A stretch of DNA of 45,123 nt from an uncultured Olsenella sp. (GTDB lineage Bacteria > Actinomycetota > Coriobacteriia > Coriobacteriales > Atopobiaceae): assembly GCA_900314535.1 (NCBI GenBank), contig OMVT01000029.1:1-45123 (forward strand). Reading direction: 5' to 3'. The position numbers and the translations under genes are program-made. The notes below the pieces were generated by a model. The model was given only the letters and a program-made list of their open reading frames with translations. It did no database searches and had not been told where the DNA came from. Shown here in pieces: positions 9,452 to 16,940 of this stretch. Each line of letters starts with the position of its first letter. Position 1 is the first letter of the stretch.

Positions 9452-10290
9452 TATCTCGAAACAGTCCTGCCCTGGAGCTTGGGGTTCGCGCCATAGATCT
9501 CATGAAGGCCCCGGAGCGTGAGCGTCGCATCGGCCGTGACCTTGTGGCGCATATGTGCGGCAAGCTCTTCTGCCTGGCTTCCCGTGACAGCGACCGGAGC
9601 CGCGCTTCCCAGCTCTTCGAAGACAAGATCGATGAGGCCGTCGACCTTCGCAAGCTCTCCCAGGACGAGGCCTGAGCGCATCGCATCTGCGGTCGTCGTG
9701 CCGATGGCATGTGCCGGTACCGAGAGCTCGATCTCAGGCAGGCGTGCAGCTGACTCGCGCAGGGCCTTTGCCCCAAGCGAAAGCCCCGGCGCTATGATGC
9801 CGCCCAAGAAGGCGCCATCTTTTCCGACCGCCTCGATGTTCAGGGTCGTGCCGAAGTCCACGGCGACAGATGGCGCTCCGTAGCGCGTGCGCACAGCGAC
9901 GGCATCTGCCAGGCGATCGGGACCAATCTCTGCCGGATCCTTGTAGGCAAGGCGCATGCCGCTTCTGATGCCCGGCCCCACGACGAGGGGACGCAGACCC
10001 GAAGAAGCGCCCAGACCTTCGCGCCAGGCTTCTGCAAGGCAGGGAACGACACAGGAAAGAACCGTGCCGAAGCTGTGAGGCACCTCGATGCCTGCATCCT
10101 CTGCCATGAGCTTCAAGGCTTCCCGCACGCTGAGCCTGACTTCATCTGCCGTGAGATGGGCTGCCGTCGTGAGCGTGAAGGACGAGAGCGGCTCCGCATC
10201 TGCTGTGACACCCGCTGCAAACAGGCCGAAGGAGGTCTCTGTATTGCCGACGTCGACTGTCAGGACAGCGAGGGGATCTTGTATCTGCAT
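9451..10290 (-). CDS. coaX: Type III pantothenate kinase
   Basis: 279 aa. An ASKHA-fold kinase: the N-terminal phosphate loop LTVDVGNTETSFGLF, a central VDFGTTLNIEA metal/substrate segment and the LGGIIAPGLSLGAKAL motif are all in place. It phosphorylates pantothenate, the first step to CoA, and this class is not feedback-inhibited by CoA. The start at 10290 is chosen because AAGGAG lies 7 nt upstream; the frame stays open 8 codons further without a site. It is divergent from the OPT transporter and convergent with nrdG. Confidence 0.95.
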   Translation of the reverse strand: MQIQDPLAVLTVDVGNTETSFGLFAAGVTADAEPLSSFTLTTAAHLTADEVRLSVREALKLMAEDAGIEVPHSFGTVLSCVVPCLAEAWREGLGASSGLRPLVVGPGIRSGMRLAYKDPAEIGPDRLADAVAVRTRYGAPSVAVDFGTTLNIEAVGKDGAFLGGIIAPGLSLGAKALRESAARLPEIELSVPAHAIGTTTADAMRSGLVLGELAKVDGLIDLVFEELGSAAPVAVTGSQAEELAAHMRHKVTADATLTLRGLHEIYGANPKLQGRTVSR

Positions 10291-10326
10291 GGGACCTCTC
10301 CTTATTGAGACCATTTTCAGAATGCA

Positions 10327-10356
10327 CCCGGATATCCGGGCTCCTGCCTGTATACT
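10327..10356 (+). promoter_or_regulatory. Promoter-like -10 with a palindrome, upstream of the OPT transporter
   Basis: TATACT (10351-10356) is a near-consensus -10. The -35 position 17 nt upstream falls inside a perfect 14-bp palindrome, CCCGGATATCCGGG (10327-10340). A palindrome over a poor -35 is typical of an operator, and it lies in the divergent coaX/OPT intergenic region. The 5' UTR (10383-10403) also has two mutually exclusive short hairpins, CTCTCC/GGAGAG and CCGCT/AGCGG. Confidence 0.4.
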
Positions 10357-10424
10357 GTAGCCGTTCTGTCAGCGTAACCCGACTCTCCGCTGAGGGAGAG
10401 CGGATATACCTCAAGGAGCATCAA

Positions 10425-12125
10425 TTGAAGAACGCTACGCATTCTGCCTCATGGCAGGGGCAGCTCACCCTCAGGGGTGCCCTCATCGGCTGCATCGGCT
10501 GTGTCATCATCACAGCCTCGTCCGTCTACACGGCGCTGAAGCTCGGAGCCCTTCCCTGGCCCATCGTCTTCGCGGCCGTCATCTCCCTCTTCTTCCTGAA
10601 GCTTCTGGGCCATACGACCTTGAATGAAGCGAACGTCACGCACACGATCATGAGCGCTGGCGCTATGGTCGCAGGCGGCCTTGCCTTCACGATCCCCGGT
10701 GCCTGGATGCTGGGGCTGGGAGACCAGATCGGCTGGACCGAGATCTTCCTCGTCGCCCTTGCCGGCACCATCCTGGGCCTCATCTCCACTGCGCTCATCC
10801 ATCGCCACTTCATCGTCGATGCCGCGCTCGAATTTCCGACCGGCACGGCTGCCGCAGAGACGCTGCGCGCGACCGAGGCGGGGGGTGCCACGGGACGCGA
10901 GCTCTTCTGCTCGATGGGTGTGGCCGGCCTCTGGAGCGTCCTGCGCGACGGCGTGGGCGCCCTGCCCACGATGCTCGCTGCACTTCCCATTCCCGGCATC
11001 ACCTTCGGCATCTACAACTCGCCGATGATGCTCTCCGTCGGCTTCCTCGTCGGCTGGGTGCCGGTCCTCTTCTGGTTTGCAGGAGCTCTCTTCTCGAACT
11101 TCGGCCTCATCGTCGGTGGCTCTGCTGCAGGACTCTGGGACATCGCCACGGCCCAGGGAATCGTCTCCTCCCTCGGCATGGGTCTCATGATGGGCTCTGG
11201 CACAGCGACCGTCGTGAAGGACATCCTGCCCGAAGCGAAGACAATCGTCTCAGGACTCAGGCATGAAGCCACCGAGGAGAAGGACTCCCCCTATTCCCTT
11301 GCGACGGGGTCTCTCCGCCTCGATGCGGGCATCTTCGGCATCGCCGCGGCCGCCGTGGCACTCCTTGTCTGCTTTGCCCTCGGCTTGGGCCCTCTTCCTG
11401 CCATCGTCGTCGTGCTCTTTGCCTTCGTCGCAACGATCATGAGCGCACAGTCCTGCGGCCAGACCGGCATCGACCCGATGGAGATCTTCGGCCTCATGGC
11501 CCTTCTCGCCGTCGCTGCCCTCTCCGGCGTGGCCCAGGTGAAGCTCTTCTTCGTGGCCGGCATCGTCGCTGTCGCCTGCGGCCTTGCAGGAGACGTCATG
11601 AATGACTTCAAGGCTGGCGCCATCCTCGGCACCGATCCGAGGGCCCAATGGCTGGGGCAGGCTCTGGGCGGCATCATCGGTGCCATCGTCGCTGCAGCCG
11701 TGATGGTCGCGCTCGTCTCTGCCTATGGGCCTGATGCCTTCGGCCCTGGCAAGGAATTCGTCTCTGCCCAGGCATCGGTCGTTGCGACCATGGTGTCAGG
11801 AATCCCGAGCCTGCCTGCCTTCTGGGTGGGGCTCATTTCCGGTATCGCGCTCTACTGGGCAGGCCTTCCTGCCATGCTCATAGGGCTTGGCGTGTATCTT
11901 CCCTTCTACATGAGCTTCACAGCCTTCCTCGGCGCTCTCGCAAAGCAGGTCTACGACCGTATCCAGCGTGCCCGCAGGAAGGGCATGCCTGAAGCAGAAG
12001 CCCATGAGGCCCAGAAGGAGGCAGATGAGGCAGGACTTGTCGTTGCCTCGGGCGTCCTTGGTGGCGAGTCCATCGTCGGTGTCATCATCGCCTTCATCGC
12101 CGTTGCCGCAGGCCTTGCCGGCTAG
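10425..12125 (+). CDS. OPT-family oligopeptide/metal-chelate transporter
   Basis: 566 aa with about 14-16 hydrophobic segments. Motifs such as TAAAETLRATEAGG after the fourth or fifth helix and GGSAAGLWDIA match the prokaryotic OPT (oligopeptide transporter/YSL-related) family. Characterised relatives move small peptides or metal chelates by proton coupling; the substrate here cannot be told. The start is taken as TTG at 10425 because AAGGAG sits 6 nt before it, and the upstream 40 codons of open frame contain the promoter region. The C-terminal 60 residues include a charged cytoplasmic loop before a last helix. Confidence 0.88.
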   Translation: MKNATHSASWQGQLTLRGALIGCIGCVIITASSVYTALKLGALPWPIVFAAVISLFFLKLLGHTTLNEANVTHTIMSAGAMVAGGLAFTIPGAWMLGLGDQIGWTEIFLVALAGTILGLISTALIHRHFIVDAALEFPTGTAAAETLRATEAGGATGRELFCSMGVAGLWSVLRDGVGALPTMLAALPIPGITFGIYNSPMMLSVGFLVGWVPVLFWFAGALFSNFGLIVGGSAAGLWDIATAQGIVSSLGMGLMMGSGTATVVKDILPEAKTIVSGLRHEATEEKDSPYSLATGSLRLDAGIFGIAAAAVALLVCFALGLGPLPAIVVVLFAFVATIMSAQSCGQTGIDPMEIFGLMALLAVAALSGVAQVKLFFVAGIVAVACGLAGDVMNDFKAGAILGTDPRAQWLGQALGGIIGAIVAAAVMVALVSAYGPDAFGPGKEFVSAQASVVATMVSGIPSLPAFWVGLISGIALYWAGLPAMLIGLGVYLPFYMSFTAFLGALAKQVYDRIQRARRKGMPEAEAHEAQKEADEAGLVVASGVLGGESIVGVIIAFIAVAAGLAG

Positions 12126-12150
12126 GGCAATCGGCACACGCACCATGCAG

Positions 12151-12184
12151 GAAGCCCCGAAGCGCATATGCTCCGGGGCTTCAT
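12151..12184. terminator. Shared terminator between the OPT gene and nudC
   Basis: GAAGCCCCG and CGGGGCTTC arms with an inner AGC/GCT pair. It lies between convergent genes and can act for both strands; T-runs on either side are short. Confidence 0.6.
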
Positions 12185-12208
12185 TCTGTATGGCTTGCTT
12201 CCAATGGC

Positions 12209-13093
12209 CTAAGCCTTCCTGCTGAACGGGTCCTCCCCTTTCGCAAAGAGCTCGATCATCCAGTTTGTCATGCTCGAGGTGTCCTCATGCGTCTTCGGAA
12301 GATCTTTCCTCTCGACCCACTCGGCGAGGCTGAGCTCCCCTTCGTCGACCGTGAGCTCGTCCGAGCCGTCGAGCCTGGCGAAGAAGCCGACAAGCAGGGT
12401 ATCCGAGAAGGACCAGGGCTGGTCCGTGACATAGGTGAGGTCCTTGACGGAAAGGCCGACCTCCTCTGCAATCTCGCGCCGGCAGCACTCCTCGAGCGTC
12501 TCTCCAACCTCGGTATAGCCGGCGACAAGCGCATAGTGCGTGATGCGTCTTCCGGCATACTTCGTGAGGAGGAGCCTCTCGCCGTCCACGATTGCGACGA
12601 TCACGCCGATGTTGATGCGGGGATAGACGATGTTTCCGCAGGACGGGCAGACAAGCTCGCGGGAGCGCGGTGCATGGACAAGAGGGGCGGCGCACGCACC
12701 GCAGTAGCGGTTGTGCTGCCGCCAGTCCCAGAGCTGGTAGCCCGTGATGGCAGCGAATGCCAGCCAGCGTGGCTCATAGAACCGGCAGCCTGAGACAGAG
12801 AGGTAGCGGAAGGATCCCTTGGCCTCGACGAGCACATCGGTCGCAAGGAAGAACCGCTTGTCGTCGATCGAGAAGAGATAGACACAGGAAGGCTTCCGTG
12901 CGTAGTCCGCAAGCTTCGGCAGCACGAGCTCTCCATCACGTTCCTGCGCAAGCATACCCTTGCCGTGCACCCGCATGCTGTCTGCCCCTGTCCAGGACGC
13001 ATTGGCAGCATAGTGGAGGACATAGTCTCCTGGTTCGGGATCGAGCGCCTTGAAGGCATTGTCGAAGACGTGCGGAGCGATTTCCTGAATCAT
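12209..13093 (-). CDS. nudC: NAD(H) pyrophosphatase / NAD-capped RNA decapping hydrolase
   Basis: 294 aa. The middle has a Zn ribbon (CGAC ... CPSC), followed by a Nudix box GYTEVGETLEECCRREIAEEVGL, broken here as GYTEVGETLEEC plus REIAEEVGL, with the Mg-binding glutamates. Downstream the NudC-specific DQPWSF segment (SQPWPF in most members) identifies the subfamily, which cleaves NADH to NMNH and AMP and removes NAD caps from RNA. The N-terminal domain (1-125) is as in NADH pyrophosphatases. It is 20 nt downstream of the DUF554 gene stop-to-start direction, so it may be the last gene of the minus-strand cluster. Confidence 0.93.
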   Translation of the reverse strand: MIQEIAPHVFDNAFKALDPEPGDYVLHYAANASWTGADSMRVHGKGMLAQERDGELVLPKLADYARKPSCVYLFSIDDKRFFLATDVLVEAKGSFRYLSVSGCRFYEPRWLAFAAITGYQLWDWRQHNRYCGACAAPLVHAPRSRELVCPSCGNIVYPRINIGVIVAIVDGERLLLTKYAGRRITHYALVAGYTEVGETLEECCRREIAEEVGLSVKDLTYVTDQPWSFSDTLLVGFFARLDGSDELTVDEGELSLAEWVERKDLPKTHEDTSSMTNWMIELFAKGEDPFSRKA

Positions 13094-13113
13094 GGATGCT
13101 TCTTTTCTGTGCC

Positions 13114-13839
13114 TCAGACAAGCGCCGGCACGAGCGATATCAGGGGATAGAGGACAAGCGGCAGGAAGGCTGCCGGCAGGAGATTGGCTGTCTTGATATG
13201 GCAGATGTCCATCATATCGAAGGCAATGGCAAGAAGGAGGAGCGATCCTGTGACAAGCATCTGGGAGATGGTCGCATCCGAGAGATACGGCGCCACCGCT
13301 CCTGCAAGGATCGTGAGCACAGCCTCATAGGCAAAGACGCAGAGGCCTGAGACCACGGTGCCCGAGCCGAGCGTCGCCGCCATGAGCATGCAGACGACGC
13401 AGTCAATCAAGGACTTCGCGAAGAGCGTCGATGCATCGCCTTCAAGGCCTGCCTCGAGCGATCCCACGATTGCCATCGACCCCACACAGATGAAGAGCGT
13501 CGAGGAGACGAAGCCCCGGGCAAAGCCGGGGCTTGCTGCCTTCTGCTCGGCAGGTGCCGCCGGGCCGAGCTTTTGCTCCACCCAGGAGCCGAAGCGCGAG
13601 ATCAGAGCGTCGAGGTCGAGCGCATGGCCAAGAGCGCCGCCCAAGGCAACCGAGAGCGTGATCGTCACGACCGACGCGTCTCTCATCATCCCTTCCACGG
13701 CGACCAGGATCACGCAGAGCCCCATGCCCTTCATCAGGAAGGTGCCGAGGTCCTCGGAGATCCGGCTCCGGAACGTGAGGCCGACAAATGCCCCGCCTGA
13801 TGCCGCAAGGCCATTCACGAGCGCACCGAAGAGATTCAC
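13114..13839 (-). CDS. DUF554 membrane protein
   Basis: 241 aa, a normal DUF554 length, with six or seven hydrophobic helices and glycine-rich segments such as LGGALGHALDLDALI. The family (E. coli YdfK/YqgA-type) is of unknown function; transport has been suggested but not shown. It starts with GTG, overlapping the HAD stop by 4 nt (GTGA), so its translation is probably coupled to the HAD gene. Confidence 0.85.
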   Translation of the reverse strand: MNLFGALVNGLAASGGAFVGLTFRSRISEDLGTFLMKGMGLCVILVAVEGMMRDASVVTITLSVALGGALGHALDLDALISRFGSWVEQKLGPAAPAEQKAASPGFARGFVSSTLFICVGSMAIVGSLEAGLEGDASTLFAKSLIDCVVCMLMAATLGSGTVVSGLCVFAYEAVLTILAGAVAPYLSDATISQMLVTGSLLLLAIAFDMMDICHIKTANLLPAAFLPLVLYPLISLVPALV

Positions 13840-14660
13840 TGGTTCGCGCCATCCCCTCTGAGCTTGCCAGGAATGAGGCCGAGGCGCACGCAGGCATTCC
13901 AGATGCCGTCGTGGTCCACATCGTCTGTCACGTAGTCGGCAAACTCCTTCACCTCGGGGTTGCCGTTGCCCATAGCGATGGAGGTGCCGACGACGCCGAA
14001 CATCTCGAGGTCGTTGCCGCCGTCTCCGAAGCAGATGGCATGCTCGGGAGGTATTTCGTAGTGTCTGAGCATGCGGGCCACCGCCCTGGCCTTGCCGCCG
14101 CCGAGCGGGAATGCATCGACGAAGTTCGGGCTCCAGCGCGTGAGCTTCAGATGCTTCGTGTTCTTGGTCACGATGTCGGTCTTGCCGGGTCCCAGGAAGA
14201 TGTTGAGCTGGATGATATCGTGGTCGAGCGCCTGGTCGATATCCTCTGTCGGCATATCGATATTGGCTGCCTCGAAGGCACGCTCGAGGAGCTCATCGCG
14301 TCCGCTCACATAGCACTTCGTCGCCTCCATGAAGGCGCAGTTGTAGAGGCCCTGGTGCACCTGGTCGACGACGACCCTGATATCGTCGGGGTCGATCGGC
14401 TGCTGGAAGATCACGCCGTAGCGGTTTAGGACGAACTGGCCATTGAAGAGGATGAAGGCCTCCATGTCCTCGATATCGATCATATCGACCTGATAGGGAG
14501 GGCGTCCTGTCGCAAGGAAGCACTTGACACCTGCCCGCTTGAGCTCGTGCAGCGCCTGCTTCGTCGATTCCGGTATCTGGTGCGTCGCAAACGACAGGAG
14601 CGTTCCGTCTGCATCGAAGAATGCTGCCTCTACCGGCTCTGTCCTCGTCCAGCTTGGCAT
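13836..14660 (-). CDS. Cof-type HAD-IIB phosphatase
   Basis: 274 aa. Motif I is FFDADGTLLS (nucleophile and acid/base Asp), motif II LATGRPP, motif III a Lys in GGGKARAV, motif IV FGDGGNDLEMF. The inserted C2-type cap between motifs II and III (about residues 85-185) defines HAD-IIB/Cof hydrolases, which dephosphorylate sugar phosphates, pyridoxal phosphate or flavin precursors. Substrate cannot be deduced. The ATG at 14660 has GGGGAG 5 nt upstream. Confidence 0.92.
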   Translation of the reverse strand: MPSWTRTEPVEAAFFDADGTLLSFATHQIPESTKQALHELKRAGVKCFLATGRPPYQVDMIDIEDMEAFILFNGQFVLNRYGVIFQQPIDPDDIRVVVDQVHQGLYNCAFMEATKCYVSGRDELLERAFEAANIDMPTEDIDQALDHDIIQLNIFLGPGKTDIVTKNTKHLKLTRWSPNFVDAFPLGGGKARAVARMLRHYEIPPEHAICFGDGGNDLEMFGVVGTSIAMGNGNPEVKEFADYVTDDVDHDGIWNACVRLGLIPGKLRGDGANQ

Positions 14661-14695
14661 GGTCTCCCCTTACCTCCCGTAGTCTCCCAGAAATC

Positions 14696-16201
14696 CTACG
14701 ACTGCCTTGTGAGCACAGCGCCGTGACCACCGAGAATCTGCCAAACCCCCGGACCAAGAAGGCGGATAAGATACTTGCGCTCGGCACGGGCAAGATCGGG
14801 GACCGCATCCACACGGGTGAGCAGGAACGGTGCCAGGCGGTTGAACTCGGACTGGGGACGCGTCTCTCCGTGGATGTTGATGAGGATGTCGCCCGAGACG
14901 CAGAGATGCTGCGTCCGGTCGATGAGGACGGTCTCGCCCTTCACATGCCCGCCCTTCCCCTCATAGACCTCGAAGGAGAAGGGGGCGAAGTCGAGCGTCA
15001 CAGGGTCTCCGTCTGCATCGACGCAGCGGGCAATAGGCTCATCTGCCCCTTCGGGACGCTTGCCGAGGCTCTCGAAGAGCTCCGCCGCGGGCGGCTCATA
15101 GCGGCTGAAGAGGTTTGCAAGCCTCGAATAGGCAAGGCCGCGCGGGTCGCGCTCGCGCCAGTCGGGACGTCCCTCGCGCTGCCGTGCATAGTTCTCGATC
15201 ACATGCTCCGAGGCAAAGGCATGGGCAAAAAGATTGATGGCACCCGAATGGTCCGCATCTCCGTGGCTCAGAAGGACGGTGCCCTCGCCTGGCTTCCAGC
15301 CCGGGCAGAGCGCCTCGATCTCGCGCGCCAGCTCGTCTCTGTAGACCGCAAAGCCAGTATCGACGAAGAGCAGGCCTTCGTCGCCGAAGAGGATCCAGGT
15401 GTCAGAGCCGCAGGGCGGCTCAATCAGGGCGCACTGGGCTCCGCCTGGCGCCGTAAAGCGCGTCGTGCGCACCGCCTCGGCGTACCCGTCTCCCCGGTAG
15501 CGCTCGATCCTTTCTGCGAACTGGCGCATGTAGTCGAACGGCTTGAACGGGTCTGCACTCGTCGTCTCGAGGACCTGGATGAGCCTGTTTGCGTTCACCA
15601 TGACCCGCTTTGCCTGCGCCTCCGTGAAGCCGCAGATCTTCGAGATGTCCTTCGCGAATGGCTCGTAGAAGAGCGTGTTGTCGATCAGGTAGCCTTCGCG
15701 CCCGAACGGCAGCTGCCGGCAGGGGCAGATCCTCTGTACCTCGTCGAGGAAGACCTGGAGACGTGCCGGATCCTCCACATAGAGGCCGGCGCGCACGATC
15801 TCTGCACCCGGCAGCTCAGGCTCAGATACAAGGGCATCCAAGGCGGCACCCACGTGGTAGTCCTTCGCACGGGCATTGAGATAGGTGAGCGAGAAGCCGT
15901 AGCGCTCGCAGAGCTCGAGGAAGGGTGTCAACGCCCCCTCTGCATCGGGCAGCTCGAACTCGAGGAGGACGACCCTACCCCAGAGCCGCTGGCCGGCAAG
16001 CACCCTGCGCTCCCTGAGCTCGGCTTCTGCTGCATCGAGGGCCTCTTCCTCCCCCTCCGCCTCGATGAAGAGGGTATGGACATCGATGACCTTGTTGTAG
16101 CTCACACGCTTGATATCGAGGCCATGGGCCGCGAAGAGCCGCTCCTGCGCCAGGAAGGACCCAGGCCTGTCGTTGAGCGCGAGCACGAATGAACGATGCA
16201 T
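14696..16201 (-). CDS. ACT-domain / metallo-beta-lactamase fusion protein
   Basis: 501 aa. Residues 1-65 (MHRSFVLALNDRPGSFLAQ ...) and about 78-150 look like two ACT-type repeats. A helical linker leads to a C-terminal MBL-fold hydrolase (about 255-495) with the metal motif SHGDADH (HxDxDH rather than HxHxDH), a later GGHVKGET histidine and a GDILIN aspartate. ACT domains bind amino acids or other small ligands, so a ligand-gated hydrolase or oxidoreductase is plausible. There is no flavodoxin domain, so it is not a complete flavodiiron protein. Function unknown. It lies 16 nt after the metallophosphoesterase gene. Confidence 0.78.
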   Translation of the reverse strand: MHRSFVLALNDRPGSFLAQERLFAAHGLDIKRVSYNKVIDVHTLFIEAEGEEEALDAAEAELRERRVLAGQRLWGRVVLLEFELPDAEGALTPFLELCERYGFSLTYLNARAKDYHVGAALDALVSEPELPGAEIVRAGLYVEDPARLQVFLDEVQRICPCRQLPFGREGYLIDNTLFYEPFAKDISKICGFTEAQAKRVMVNANRLIQVLETTSADPFKPFDYMRQFAERIERYRGDGYAEAVRTTRFTAPGGAQCALIEPPCGSDTWILFGDEGLLFVDTGFAVYRDELAREIEALCPGWKPGEGTVLLSHGDADHSGAINLFAHAFASEHVIENYARQREGRPDWRERDPRGLAYSRLANLFSRYEPPAAELFESLGKRPEGADEPIARCVDADGDPVTLDFAPFSFEVYEGKGGHVKGETVLIDRTQHLCVSGDILINIHGETRPQSEFNRLAPFLLTRVDAVPDLARAERKYLIRLLGPGVWQILGGHGAVLTRQS

Positions 16202-16217
16202 GCTGAGATCCTCCCGG

Positions 16218-16937
16218 TCAGCCGAAATACGTGTGGCCGGCGCCGAGCACGCCTGCCTCCTGGGCCGTGAGCCCGTCGCTCTTCTTGAGGCAGCGCCTGT
16301 TCACCCAGGACTCCTTCCATCCATAGGAGAGCTGGGACGCTGGAGGCACATCAATCGTCGTATAGCCATAGGCATTGATCACATGGGTGCCGGATGCAAG
16401 CACGCGCTCCCTCTTGAAGTCAGGGATATAATTCGCATGCACGTGCCCATGAATGTGGTAGCGGGGATGCCAGCGCTCGACGAACTCATCGAAGCACTCG
16501 AATCCCCGATGCGGCAGGTCCTCGAGGTCGCCGACGCCGCGCTCCGGCGCATGCGTGAGCAGGATATCGAGCCCTCCCAGAAGCCTGATCTGGGGGTCAA
16601 TGCGCCGGATCTGCCGTGCCATCTCGCGCTCCGTATACATATACTTGCCGTCCCGGTATTTCCGGGAGCCGGCAAGACCTGCAATGCGGATGCCCTGGTA
16701 GACATAGACGGAGTCGTCGAGGCAGATGCAGCCTCCCGGTGCCGACTTCCTGAACTTGTCATCGTGGTTGCCATGCACATAGAGAAGCGGCCTGTTCAGC
16801 ATCGTGACAAGGAACTCGAGGTAGTCGGGATCGAGGTCTCCTGCAGCAAGGATGAGGTCTATGCCCTCGAAGCGGCGCCTGTTGAAGGAGCCCCAGAGCA
16901 GCTTCTCTTCGACGTCGGCAATAGCAAGGATGCGCAT
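16218..16937 (-). CDS. Calcineurin-like metallophosphoesterase
   Basis: 239 aa. Motifs in order: IADVEEK (the first DxH motif is changed to DxE), AAGDLD, YVHGNHDD, a HAP segment and HGHVH, giving the two-metal centre of the MPE fold. The DVEEKxLW variant is shared, as I recall, by a group of small anaerobe proteins of unknown substrate. It follows the ParB-like/BMP gene by 3 nt and precedes the ACT-MBL gene by 16 nt, so all three are probably one transcript. Confidence 0.88.
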   Translation of the reverse strand: MRILAIADVEEKLLWGSFNRRRFEGIDLILAAGDLDPDYLEFLVTMLNRPLLYVHGNHDDKFRKSAPGGCICLDDSVYVYQGIRIAGLAGSRKYRDGKYMYTEREMARQIRRIDPQIRLLGGLDILLTHAPERGVGDLEDLPHRGFECFDEFVERWHPRYHIHGHVHANYIPDFKRERVLASGTHVINAYGYTTIDVPPASQLSYGWKESWVNRRCLKKSDGLTAQEAGVLGAGHTYFG

Positions 16938-16940
16938 CCC

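Noticed and set aside
14696-16201. Flavodiiron protein.
   Set aside because: The metal site resembles the MBL part, but no flavodoxin domain follows and ACT-like domains precede it.
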